From an uncultured Thermoanaerobaculia bacterium (GTDB taxonomy: Bacteria; Acidobacteriota; Thermoanaerobaculia; Multivoradales; Multivoraceae): a stretch of DNA of 64,000 bases. A program made the position numbers and the translations under genes. The notes beneath the pieces are model-generated. The model had not been told where the DNA came from, ran no database searches, and saw only the letters and a list, made by a program, of their open reading frames with translations. Of this stretch, positions 16,004-24,902 are shown piece after piece; within the stretch, counting starts at the first letter, position 1, and the number at the start of each line of letters is the position of its first letter. The stretch is from contig OX638294.1 in NCBI GenBank assembly GCA_951812325.1, positions 2,520,859-2,584,858 of the forward strand, written 5' to 3'.

Positions 16004-18673
16004 ATGAAATCCGCACGCAGAGCCTCGATCCTGGCCTTGGCGGCGGCTCTCCTTCTCGCCTTCACGGCGCCCGCGCCGGCACAGGAGAAGAAGGAAACAC
16101 GCAAGGAGCGGCGCGAACGGCGGGCCGCCCTCAGGGCCGTCGAGGCGGCTCTGCCGCTCGAATTCAAGCAGTTCCTCGACGACGTCCACTTTCTGATCAC
16201 GGACGGGGAACGCGAGGCGTTCCTCGAAGTCACCCAGGACTACCAGCGGCGCGCCTGGATCGAACGATTCTGGCGGATGCGCGACTCCTACCCCGACACG
16301 CCGCGCAACGAGTTCCGTGCCCGCTGGGAGGAGCGGCTGCTCCACGTTCGGCAGGAGTTCGAGGGACCGCGCTCCGACCGGGCGCGCATGTACCTGCTCA
16401 ACGGCGAGCCCGACGGGCGGCTCAAGTTTCAGTGCACGATGGTCACCTGGCCGATCGAGATCTGGTTCTACCAGCGCAGCGACACGGTCGGCCACGAGTT
16501 CTTCCTGCTGTTTTACCGTCGCGCCAACCAGCCCCGCTACGAACTCTGGCATCCCGCTGACGGCCTGGACCGTCTACTGGACGTCGGCGTCAACGCCCAA
16601 GGGGCGGCCGGCGACATCCGGAGTTGCAAGGACGGCGACGTCGCGGCCTCCGCGATCAACTGGCTGCTGCGATCGAACGGCATGGAGTTCGCCATGCTGA
16701 TGGGCCGCCTGACCGAACCGCCCGAGGCGCCCTCGGCGGAGTGGACGCTCACCTTCGAGGCCTATACGACGGACGTGCCGGAGGACGCCGAGCCCCTCGA
16801 CGCCTCGCTCGAGATCCGCTACCCGGCCCGCTACCAGGCGCGCACCGTGGTGGAGGCCGTGGTCGAGATCGACCCCTCCTCGGCCCGCCGCGACAGGACC
16901 GGCGGACAGTCGAGCTACAACTTCTTCCTCACCGGCGAGGTGCTGCGCGAAGACGCGCTGTTCGAGAACTTCCGCTACAAGTTCGACCTGCCCCTGGGCA
17001 GAGACGACGGCGACGCGATCAACGACAGGAACGCGAGCGACGGCGGCCACACGAGCACGAATGACGCGCGTGACGACGGCGGCGCCGTGAGCAATGACGC
17101 GGCCAACGAGGGCAACGCGAACCACGTGGGGGACCACGGCACCCCCATTCTGCTCACCCTCGAGCGGCGGCTGCGACCTGGCAACTACCGGCTCGTGCTC
17201 AAGATCGAGGACCTGAACGGCAACCGCTTCGCCCGCCTGGAGCAACCGCTCGAGGTGCCGACGCTGGAGGCGCCCGCCGCCCGGCAACTCGACCCGGCGG
17301 TGCAGAAGATCATCGACCAGGCGGAGGCGGTGCTCAACAGCAGCGTGCCCACCGTGAAGCTCCTCGAGCCGTCGGGCGAACTCCAGACCGGCATGGTGCG
17401 CTTCGACACGCTGGCGACAGGCGACATCGCCGAGATGCGCTTCTGGCTCGACGGCCATCAGGTCGCCCGCAAGCGCAGCGCCCCGTTCTCCGTCGAACTC
17501 GACCTGGGGTCCGTGCCGCGTGTCCACGTCCTGCGCGCCGCCGCCCACGACGCGGACGGCGCCGAGGTCGCCTCGGACGAAATCACGATGAACTCCGGCC
17601 GCAACCGCTTCGCGCTGCGCTTCGCCCAGCCGCGCGACGGCGTCAAGTACGCCGGCGAAGTCCAGGTCGAGGTCGATCTCGCGGTCCCCGACGGCAGCCT
17701 GGTCGAGCGTCTGGAACTCTTCCTCAACGACGAACCCGTGGCCACGCTCTACCAGGAGCCCTTCAGCCATCGGGTCGAGCTGCCGCCCGGCGACGAGATC
17801 ACCTACCTGCGCGCCGCAGCCTTCCTGACCGACGGCAACTCGACCGACGCCGTCGTCTACGTCAATGCGCCGGACTACCTGGAGATCGTCGACATCCAGT
17901 ACGTCGAGCTCTACGCCTCGGCGCTCCACCGATCGGGCCGCCCGTACGAGGACCTGCAGCCCGACCAGATCACGATTCTGGAAGACGGCACGCCGCAGGA
18001 GGTCCTCCGCTTCCAGCGGGTCACCGACCTGCCGGTCCATCTCCAGGTGATGCTCGACGTTTCGGCCTCGATGGTCGACCGTCTGGGCACGGCCCGCGAG
18101 GCCGCCCTCGGCCTGTTCCAGTCGGAGATCACGCCCCGCGACCGGGCAGCCCTGGTCACGTTCAACGACCATCCGTACCTCGCCGCCGACTTCACCAACG
18201 ATCCCGTCAGGCTCGCCGGGTCGCTCGCCGGTCTCAAGGCCGAACGCGGCACCGCGCTCCACGACGCGCTCGTCTTCGGCCTCTACCACCTGAGCGGGAT
18301 GAAGGGCCAGCGCGCCCTGCTGCTGCTCTCCGACGGCAAGGACGAGAGCAGCCGCTTCAGCTTCGATCAGGCCCTCGAGTACGCGCAGCGATCCGGCGTC
18401 GCCATCTACGCGATCGGGCTGGGCCGCCAGACCGGTCAGGCCAGGCGGGCCTTGTCCCGACTCGCCGAACGGACCGGCGGCCGCTCCTTCTTCATCAGCA
18501 GCGTCGGCGAACTCACCGGCCTCTACGGCCAGATTCTCGGCGAGCTACGCTCCCGCTACCTGATCACCTACCAGTCGACGAACACCGGCAGCGACCGCCG
18601 CTTCCGCGAAATCGAGGTCGACGCCGACGTTCCCGGCGTGTCTATCCGCACGCTGAAGGGCTACTACCCGTGA
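16004..18673 (+). CDS. Secreted GWxTD-like plus VWFA-domain protein 1
   Basis: Exported protein of 889 residues. The signal peptide ends in APAPAQ. It is followed by a charged stretch and a GWxTD-type domain (about 50-185: FLITDGEREAF, ERFWRMRDSYPDTPRNEF, MYLLNGEPDG), then Ig-like beta regions, and a VWFA domain from about 680 with the metal site DVSASM. A low-complexity Asn/Asp/Gly segment lies at about 330-370. GWxTD/VWFA proteins are typical of Acidobacteriota; their job is unknown, but the architecture suggests protein binding in the periplasm or at the surface. ATG 16004 is chosen over TTG 15998. The stop overlaps the next start (GTGA). Confidence 0.85.
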   Translation: MKSARRASILALAAALLLAFTAPAPAQEKKETRKERRERRAALRAVEAALPLEFKQFLDDVHFLITDGEREAFLEVTQDYQRRAWIERFWRMRDSYPDTPRNEFRARWEERLLHVRQEFEGPRSDRARMYLLNGEPDGRLKFQCTMVTWPIEIWFYQRSDTVGHEFFLLFYRRANQPRYELWHPADGLDRLLDVGVNAQGAAGDIRSCKDGDVAASAINWLLRSNGMEFAMLMGRLTEPPEAPSAEWTLTFEAYTTDVPEDAEPLDASLEIRYPARYQARTVVEAVVEIDPSSARRDRTGGQSSYNFFLTGEVLREDALFENFRYKFDLPLGRDDGDAINDRNASDGGHTSTNDARDDGGAVSNDAANEGNANHVGDHGTPILLTLERRLRPGNYRLVLKIEDLNGNRFARLEQPLEVPTLEAPAARQLDPAVQKIIDQAEAVLNSSVPTVKLLEPSGELQTGMVRFDTLATGDIAEMRFWLDGHQVARKRSAPFSVELDLGSVPRVHVLRAAAHDADGAEVASDEITMNSGRNRFALRFAQPRDGVKYAGEVQVEVDLAVPDGSLVERLELFLNDEPVATLYQEPFSHRVELPPGDEITYLRAAAFLTDGNSTDAVVYVNAPDYLEIVDIQYVELYASALHRSGRPYEDLQPDQITILEDGTPQEVLRFQRVTDLPVHLQVMLDVSASMVDRLGTAREAALGLFQSEITPRDRAALVTFNDHPYLAADFTNDPVRLAGSLAGLKAERGTALHDALVFGLYHLSGMKGQRALLLLSDGKDESSRFSFDQALEYAQRSGVAIYAIGLGRQTGQARRALSRLAERTGGRSFFISSVGELTGLYGQILGELRSRYLITYQSTNTGSDRRFREIEVDADVPGVSIRTLKGYYP

Positions 18674-21483
18674 GGCGGATGCCGCACGGCGCCGGCCGTC
18701 TCCTCTTCGCTTTCCTCGCCACTGCCGCCCCGACGGTCCCCGCCGCCGCCCAGGCCCAGGACACTGCCGCAACGGTCCCTGTCCTCGTCACCGCCGCCCC
18801 GGCCCAGGAGGCGTCCAGGACGGTCCTCGACCGGCGGCACGCCGACTTCCTCGATGCGGTCGACGTGATCCTGACCGACACGGAGCGCCGCGTGTTCGGC
18901 GAGCTGCGGCACGACTACCAGCGCGACGCGTTCATCCAGCGCTTCTGGAGCGTTCGCGATCCCTATCCCGAGACGCCGCAGAACGAGTTCCGGGAGCGCT
19001 TCCACCGCGCACGCGAAACGGCCGAAGAGCGTTTCGGCGGCGCCCGGGGCGTCCGTTTCGAGGCCCTGCTGCTGCACGGGGAGCCGCAACGCAGGTTCAT
19101 CACCACGTGCCGCCTGCTCCGCACGCTCGAGATCTGGCACTACCTGCACAGCCCGGTCGTGCGCGGCGAGTTCTACCTCGTCTTCCTGCGCCAGGGCGGC
19201 GGCTACCGGCTGTGGACGGCGGCGGACGGCCTGTCCGCCATCGCGGCCTTCACCGCAGGCGGGCTCGACCGCAGCTCCCGGATCGAGCAGATCGGCCGCG
19301 AATGCGCGCGCGGCGGCGACGTGCTGACCGCCCTGGGCCTCGCCCTGGACCAAGAAGCGATGCGCGGCGGGCCCGAACCGGGGAAGGCGAACGACGAATG
19401 GGCGCTCGCCTTCCTCGACCGCAGCACGGAGGCGCCCGCGGACGCCGAGCAGTTCGCGGCCGGGATCGCGATGCGCTATCCCGGCCGGCGCGGCAGCCGC
19501 ACCGTTGTCCAGGCGATCGTGAGCATCGATCCGGCCCTGCTGCCCGAGGCCGAACAGGGCCGCCGCCGCTTCGTGCTCGATGGCGAGGTGCTGCGGCAGG
19601 GCGAGCTGTTCGAGAACTTCCGCTACCGCTTCGAGCCGCGGACGCCGACCGGCGCCACGGACCGCGAGGCCGACGGCGCGACCCGACCGCCAGGTGAGAC
19701 GGGCCGTGAGTTGGACCCGCGACGGACCGCGGAGACCGACGGGGAAGCGGTCCCCCTGGTCATGCAGCGCTACCTGCGCCCGGGCGCCTACCGCCTGGTC
19801 GTCAAGGTGCGCGACCTCGACACGGGCAGCTACTTCGCCGCCAACGCCGACATCGAGGTGCCGCTCGTGCCGCCGACGCCGGCGGGGTCGGCGGGATCGG
19901 CGAAGCCGCCGGAACCCGGGGCGTCCAGCGCTGCCGGTACGGCAAGTGCGGCAGGCGCCCGTGCCTCCGGGGCGTCCAGCGCCTCCGGCGCGGCCATTGC
20001 CAGCGCCTCCGAGACGGCCAGTGTCCGTGCCCCCGGGGAATCCGGTGGATTCCGCGCGCCCGGGGCGTCCGGCCTGCCGGACTGGCTGGCCGAGACGAAC
20101 GCGGCCACCCCGCGCGACGTCGAGTCGGGCGAGCACATCCTCCGCATCCTCCCCCTGCCCGAACGGCTTCTCGTCGGCCGGGTCCGGATCGGCGCCGAGG
20201 CCCAGGGTCCGAACACCCACCGCGTCGCCTTCTCCCTGGACGACCGCGAGCTGATCAGCAAGCGACGGCCGCCCTACCAGGTCGAGATCGATCTGGGACC
20301 GACGCCGCGCGTCCACACCCTGCGCGCCGACGCCTACGACGACCAGGGCGGGCTGCTGGCAACCGACGAACTGCTCGTCAACTCCGGACCTCACCGCTTC
20401 ACCGTCCGCCTCACCTCGCCCCAGCGCGGCGCCGTCCACACCCGGAGCGTGCACGCGGTGGCCGAGGTCGAGGCGCCGCGCCACGAGCGGCTGGACCGGG
20501 TCGAGTTCTTCCTCAACGACACCCGCACCGCCACTCTCTACCAACGGCCTTTCGAGCAACCGATCCGGATCGACCCCGACGAATCCCTATCGTACGTCCG
20601 CGCCGTGGCGCACCTTCAGAGCGGCGCGTGGGCCGAAGACCTCGTCTTCGTCAACTCGCGCGACCTGGACGAGGAAATCGACGTCGCGCTGGTCGAGCTC
20701 TACACCTCGGTCACCGACCGCTCCGGCGAGCCCCTGCTCGGACTCGCGGGAAGCGACTTCCAGGTCTTCATCGACGGCGAGCCGCAGTCCATCCAGCGAT
20801 TCGACCGCGCCGCCAACCAGCCGATTCACGCCGGCATCCTCTTCGACACCTCGACCTCCATGGTCGATCGCATGGATGCCGCCGAGGAGGCGGCCCTCCA
20901 CTTCTTCGAACTCGTCCTCGGCCCGCAGGACCGCGCCTGCCTGATCACCTTCAACGACCGGCCCGAACTCGTGGTCGGCTTCACCGGCTCCAGGGAGACC
21001 CTGGCCGGCGGCCTCGCCGATCTGGTCACCGAGGGAGAGACCGCCCTCTACGACAGCGTCCTCTACGCGCTCTACTACTTCGGCGGACTGCGCGGCAAGC
21101 GGGCGCTCATCCTGCTCACCGACGGCGAGGACTCCCGCAGTGAGCACGACTTCGACGACGTGCTCGAGTTCGCCCGCCGGACCCAGGTCGCGATCTACAG
21201 CATCGGCATCGCGATCAGCCCGCGCGAACTTCTGGTCCGCGGCCGTCTGCAGCAGCTGTGCGACGAGACCGGCGGCCGCTGCTTCTTCATCAACTCGGCC
21301 AACGAATTGAAGCGTGTCTACGAGCGGATAGAGACGGAAGTCCGCTCCCAGTACCTGCTCGTGTTCGAGTCGCCCGAGGGCGAGCCCGGCGCCTTCCGCG
21401 AGGTCGAGGTGAAACTGAGGGACCCACGCGCCCACGGCAGGCGCGGCCTGAAGGTCGAGACGATCCCGGGCTACTTCCAGTGA
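18670..21483 (+). CDS. Secreted GWxTD-like plus VWFA-domain protein 2
   Basis: Exported protein of 937 residues, a diverged sister of the preceding gene. It has a signal peptide, a GWxTD-type domain (QRFWSVRDPYPETPQNEF, LLHGEPQRRF), beta-rich middle, and a VWFA domain from about 725 with FDTSTSM in place of a strict DxSxS. An Ala/Gly/Ser/Pro-rich linker at about 400-468 separates the halves. The GTG start shares bases with the upstream TGA, and its own TGA overlaps the GTG of maf. The three genes therefore look like one coupled transcription unit. No function is established for the family. Confidence 0.83.
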   Translation: MRRMPHGAGRLLFAFLATAAPTVPAAAQAQDTAATVPVLVTAAPAQEASRTVLDRRHADFLDAVDVILTDTERRVFGELRHDYQRDAFIQRFWSVRDPYPETPQNEFRERFHRARETAEERFGGARGVRFEALLLHGEPQRRFITTCRLLRTLEIWHYLHSPVVRGEFYLVFLRQGGGYRLWTAADGLSAIAAFTAGGLDRSSRIEQIGRECARGGDVLTALGLALDQEAMRGGPEPGKANDEWALAFLDRSTEAPADAEQFAAGIAMRYPGRRGSRTVVQAIVSIDPALLPEAEQGRRRFVLDGEVLRQGELFENFRYRFEPRTPTGATDREADGATRPPGETGRELDPRRTAETDGEAVPLVMQRYLRPGAYRLVVKVRDLDTGSYFAANADIEVPLVPPTPAGSAGSAKPPEPGASSAAGTASAAGARASGASSASGAAIASASETASVRAPGESGGFRAPGASGLPDWLAETNAATPRDVESGEHILRILPLPERLLVGRVRIGAEAQGPNTHRVAFSLDDRELISKRRPPYQVEIDLGPTPRVHTLRADAYDDQGGLLATDELLVNSGPHRFTVRLTSPQRGAVHTRSVHAVAEVEAPRHERLDRVEFFLNDTRTATLYQRPFEQPIRIDPDESLSYVRAVAHLQSGAWAEDLVFVNSRDLDEEIDVALVELYTSVTDRSGEPLLGLAGSDFQVFIDGEPQSIQRFDRAANQPIHAGILFDTSTSMVDRMDAAEEAALHFFELVLGPQDRACLITFNDRPELVVGFTGSRETLAGGLADLVTEGETALYDSVLYALYYFGGLRGKRALILLTDGEDSRSEHDFDDVLEFARRTQVAIYSIGIAISPRELLVRGRLQQLCDETGGRCFFINSANELKRVYERIETEVRSQYLLVFESPEGEPGAFREVEVKLRDPRAHGRRGLKVETIPGYFQ

Positions 21484-22184
21484 GCAAGACCGTCTCACCG
21501 GGTGCGCCGCCCGTCTGGCCGGCATCCGCCGAAGGCGGAATCCGCCCAACTGCCGCGCCCGGCCACCTCATCCTCGCCTCCGCCTCCCCCCGCCGGCGTG
21601 AACTCCTCGCGTCCCTCGACCTCGACTTCACCGTCCGCCCCGCCACCGTCGACGAGACCCCGAACCCCGGCGAACGGCCCCGCGACCTCGTGCGGCGCCT
21701 CGCCCGCGAGAAGGCCGAGGCCGGCGCCCGAAACGGCGAACAGGCGTCCTCCGAAGGCGCTCGCGATGCCGGTCAGGGGCATGAATGGGTCCTGGCCGCG
21801 GACACGATCGTGGTCACCGAAGGCGAGGTCCTCGGCAAACCCGCCGACCGGACCGAAGCCCGCGCCATGCTGGAGCGGCTCCAGGGCCGCTGGCACCTCG
21901 TCCTCACCGGTGTCGCCCTAAGGCCCCCTGGCGGCGACACCCTGCACGCCGTCGAGAGCACCCGGGTCCTGTTCGCCGAGCTGACCCCCGAGCAGATCGA
22001 CTGGTACGCCGAAACCGGCGAACCCGACGACAAGGCCGGCGCCTACGCCGTCCAGGGCCTCGGCGCCCTGTTCGTCTCCGAGATCGACGGCAACTACAGC
22101 AACGTCGTGGGGTTGCCGCTGCCGACGGTGCGGCAGCTGTTCGAGGGGGCGGGGAGCGACATCAGGGCGTTCCGGCGAGCGTAG
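21480..22184 (+). CDS. maf: Maf-family nucleoside triphosphate pyrophosphatase
   Basis: House-cleaning enzyme that hydrolyses non-canonical (d)NTPs to monophosphates and pyrophosphate. The 234-residue protein has ASASPRRREL, the catalytic AADTIV motif and DKAGAYAVQG, all in the right order. The GTG start overlaps the preceding stop (GTGA). The first ~28 residues (SKTVSPGAPPVWPASAEGG...) are extra compared with usual Maf proteins, and a ~15-residue insert lies before the AADTIV motif. Confidence 0.93.
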   Translation: MSKTVSPGAPPVWPASAEGGIRPTAAPGHLILASASPRRRELLASLDLDFTVRPATVDETPNPGERPRDLVRRLAREKAEAGARNGEQASSEGARDAGQGHEWVLAADTIVVTEGEVLGKPADRTEARAMLERLQGRWHLVLTGVALRPPGGDTLHAVESTRVLFAELTPEQIDWYAETGEPDDKAGAYAVQGLGALFVSEIDGNYSNVVGLPLPTVRQLFEGAGSDIRAFRRA

Positions 22185-22235
22185 GTCCGACCGCGGCGGC
22201 CGGTCAGGAGGCCCGCGGCCTTCTCTCCGCCGGCC

Positions 22236-23711
22236 CTACGCCCCGAGCTTGGCCAGCTTGCCGGCGTTGGCCAGCAGCAGCCCCATCAACTCGCTCGACG
22301 GGATCGTGCCCACGGCGCCGCGAACCGCCTCCACCTCGCTGAAGCGCTCGCAGTCGTCGACGAAACACGTCGCCGACCACAGGAGCAGCGGTACCGGGTG
22401 CCAGCTGTGGGCCTTCATTGGCGCCGGGGTCGAGTGGTCTCCGGTGATCGCGAGCACGTCGGGCGCCAGATCCAGCAGGCGCGGCAGCAAACGGTCCACC
22501 TCCTCGATCACGGCGACCTTCGCCGCCAGATCCCCGTCCTCACCGGCCATGTCCGTGCCCTTCACGTGGAGGAAGAAGTAATCGTAGTCGCTCCAGCGCT
22601 CCTCGAGCCGGTCGAGCACCCGTTCAAACGGCTTGCCGCAGTCGACGACGTCCATGCCGCAGACCTTCGCCACGCCGCGGTAGAGGGGGTAGCCGGCCAG
22701 GGCGGCCGCGCGCAGGCCGTAGAGCTCGCCGACGCCGGGCAGCGCCGGCAGGCTGGAGAACCCCCGGAGCAGGAACGTGTTCGCGCGCTCCTCGCCGCGC
22801 AGCTCCCGCTGGAGCGCCTCGACGGCCGGCGCCAGACGGCGGACGGTTTCGCGAGCCGCCTCCCGTTCGTGATTCGCAACTCGAACCGCTTCGCCGGCGC
22901 CGACGGCGCCCGACACCGTGGCCGCCTTGAGCGCCGGTCGCGTCGAGCCGGTTCCGGAAGTCCCTGATTCCGACCCGGCACGCGAATCTGCCCTGGCCGC
23001 CTCGGGCGCCGGCTGCGGCGCGCCGAACCGCTCTTCTTGAGCGGACGCGGAAACGGCCCGGGAAGCGTCGAGCGCCAGCGGCGGCACGCCGAGCCGCTGG
23101 GGGTCCGTGTCCCGCAGCCCCGGATCGAGCGGCGGGGTGCCGTCCACCGCCCGGAACAGGAGGACGAAGCGATACGCCTCGCCAGGGTGCACGTCGACGT
23201 GGACGCCGTCGCCGAGCACGCCACCGGCGGCGTCGATCCGGCGGGCGAGGAGCGCGCAGATCCGCTCGCCCTCCGCGGTCGGGATGCGGCCGGCGCGCCG
23301 GTCGAGGAGCAGCCCGGCCTCGTCGACGGTGGCGAAGTTGCCCCGCGCCACGACCACGTCGGGCGGGAAGCCCAGGCCCAGGCCGAGCGCTTCCAGCACG
23401 CCGCGGCCGATGTCCGCATCGGGCGAGGTCGGTTCGTAGCCGAACAGGGCCAGATGGCCCGGGCCGCTGCCCGGGGTGATGCCGGTCCCGGCCGGCGCCA
23501 CGCGGCCCAGCGCCGACCGCGCAGCCAGACGGTCCAGATTCGGGGTCCGCGCCTCCTCCAGAGCCGTCCGCGGCTGCTCGGCGGTGCGCAGGTCGCCCAC
23601 GCCGTCGAGCACCAGCAGGACGATCCGGCGATCGTTGCGCTGCGACAGGCGAGCGAGCAGATCCCGCCGCGTCAAGGCGGTCACGCCGGTCGGCCTGCGG
23701 TACGCGGCCAT
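22236..23711 (-). CDS. apgM: 2,3-bisphosphoglycerate-independent phosphoglycerate mutase, archaeal (ApgM) type
   Basis: Glycolytic enzyme interconverting 3- and 2-phosphoglycerate, of the alkaline-phosphatase superfamily. It starts LLVLDGVGDL (metal Asp) with TPNLDRLAARSALG and PGSGPGHLALFGY (catalytic Ser region); metal-binding residues lie in HVKGTDMAGEDGD and AITGDHSTP. At 491 residues it is longer than usual (~400). A ~65-residue low-complexity stretch rich in Ala, Ser, Gly and Arg (about 218-285) is inserted before the ANTFLLRG region. The start at ATG 23711 precedes the conserved region. It is convergent with maf. Confidence 0.92.
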   Translation of the reverse strand: MAAYRRPTGVTALTRRDLLARLSQRNDRRIVLLVLDGVGDLRTAEQPRTALEEARTPNLDRLAARSALGRVAPAGTGITPGSGPGHLALFGYEPTSPDADIGRGVLEALGLGLGFPPDVVVARGNFATVDEAGLLLDRRAGRIPTAEGERICALLARRIDAAGGVLGDGVHVDVHPGEAYRFVLLFRAVDGTPPLDPGLRDTDPQRLGVPPLALDASRAVSASAQEERFGAPQPAPEAARADSRAGSESGTSGTGSTRPALKAATVSGAVGAGEAVRVANHEREAARETVRRLAPAVEALQRELRGEERANTFLLRGFSSLPALPGVGELYGLRAAALAGYPLYRGVAKVCGMDVVDCGKPFERVLDRLEERWSDYDYFFLHVKGTDMAGEDGDLAAKVAVIEEVDRLLPRLLDLAPDVLAITGDHSTPAPMKAHSWHPVPLLLWSATCFVDDCERFSEVEAVRGAVGTIPSSELMGLLLANAGKLAKLGA

Positions 23712-23775
23712 GCGTCGCAACAACCCGCCGCGCACTCTCCGTCCAGCAGACGCTGCCAGGTCACGGCAGCACCGT

Positions 23776-24192
23776 TCAGGCGACGAAGTAGGCCGACGCC
23801 CGGATCTGTACCCGCGCCCGGGGCAGGAAGCCACCACCGTGAAGCCGCAGCGCCGTGTCACCCGACAGCACCGGCAGGACGATCCAGCCGTCGAAGGTCT
23901 CGCCCCGCTGGTAGGGCGACACGACCGGTTCCAGCTCGGCCAGCCGCGTCCAGTGCCCGTCCTCAACGAAGTTCGCCCGCAGTTCCAGGTACGCCTTGTC
24001 GAGATCGATGTTCTTGCCTTCCCGCGGATGCCACACCGAGACGACGAACCGCATTTCGTCGTAGCGGAGCGTGTCGACCCGGTCCCCCTGCTCGTGCGTC
24101 AGAGGGAAGACGAACGCCCCCTTGTTGTCGGTGGCGAAGATCTCCGGCGTGGCCGCGAAGGCCACGTGGAGCGGCTGCACGTTCGGGCTCAA
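23776..24192 (-). CDS. Hypothetical 138-residue protein
   Basis: I do not recognise the family. It has no signal peptide or membrane helix, and is mixed charged/beta-like with segments such as LRYDEMRFVVSVWHP, AYLELRANFVEDG and GGGFLPRARVQIRASAYF. The start is probably TTG 24192, four bases after the stop of the macrodomain gene; a GTG a few codons in is the alternative. The tight spacing suggests co-expression with the macrodomain protein, but this gives no firm clue to function. Confidence 0.65.
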   Translation of the reverse strand: MSPNVQPLHVAFAATPEIFATDNKGAFVFPLTHEQGDRVDTLRYDEMRFVVSVWHPREGKNIDLDKAYLELRANFVEDGHWTRLAELEPVVSPYQRGETFDGWIVLPVLSGDTALRLHGGGFLPRARVQIRASAYFVA

Positions 24193-24196
24193 GAAG

Positions 24197-24724
24197 CTAG
24201 CGGAAGCCGCGGCGGAGTTCGTTGCGGAACGTCTGGAAGTTCTTCTCGCCGTGCAGGCAGACGACGACGCGCTCCAGCTTGGTGCCGCCCTGGAGGTAGC
24301 GGTGCACCTCCGTCAGCAGAATGCGGGCGCAGCGATCGACCGGAAAGCCGAAGAGGCCGGTGGAGATCGCCGGGATGGCGATCGTGCGCTGGCCGTTGCG
24401 GTCGGCGAGGGCCAGCGACGCCCGCACCGCGGCAGCCAGCTTGCGGTCCTCGTCGCCCTCGCCCATGCGGGGGCCGACGGCATGAATCACCTGTTTCGCC
24501 TTCAGAGTGCCGGCGCCCGTCATCACTGCGGTACCGACCGCCGTGCCGCCGATGCGGTTGCACTCTTCCTGGATCGACTTGCCGCCCTTCTCCCGCACGG
24601 CGCCGGCAACACCGCCGCCGAGCTGCAGATCCTCGCTGGCCGGATTGACGATCGCGTCGACTCGAAGCTCGGTGATGTCGCCCTCGATCAACTCAAGCAG
24701 CGTATCGTTCATCCTGACGGCCAC
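24197..24724 (-). CDS. Macrodomain protein (ADP-ribose / O-acetyl-ADP-ribose hydrolase type)
   Basis: Cytoplasmic macrodomain of 175 residues that binds or de-esterifies ADP-ribose derivatives. Diagnostic motifs are IEGDITELRVDAIVNPAS, the glycine-rich LGGGVAGAVREKGG, AVMTGAGTL, VIHAVGP and IAIPAISTGLFGFP. It lacks any fused partner. The GTG at 24724 is preceded by GGGAG-TAGG and is the likelier start, with ATG 24712 the alternative. The small unknown gene follows after four bases. Confidence 0.93.
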   Translation of the reverse strand: MAVRMNDTLLELIEGDITELRVDAIVNPASEDLQLGGGVAGAVREKGGKSIQEECNRIGGTAVGTAVMTGAGTLKAKQVIHAVGPRMGEGDEDRKLAAAVRASLALADRNGQRTIAIPAISTGLFGFPVDRCARILLTEVHRYLQGGTKLERVVVCLHGEKNFQTFRNELRRGFR

Positions 24725-24902
24725 AACCTACTCCCATTGCTGCCCGCCAAGCGCCGCACTGACCCTCCGTTCAAGCGACCCGCGAGCCACGGTTTCCCGG
24801 AACTGTTCAAAGCGAGACGATTCTAGCGTACTGACGAAGATTCCGCGTCTCGCCGCGCTCGGCGCGGTCTCCGCACCCCGCTGGACGACGGCGCGGACCC
24901 GG

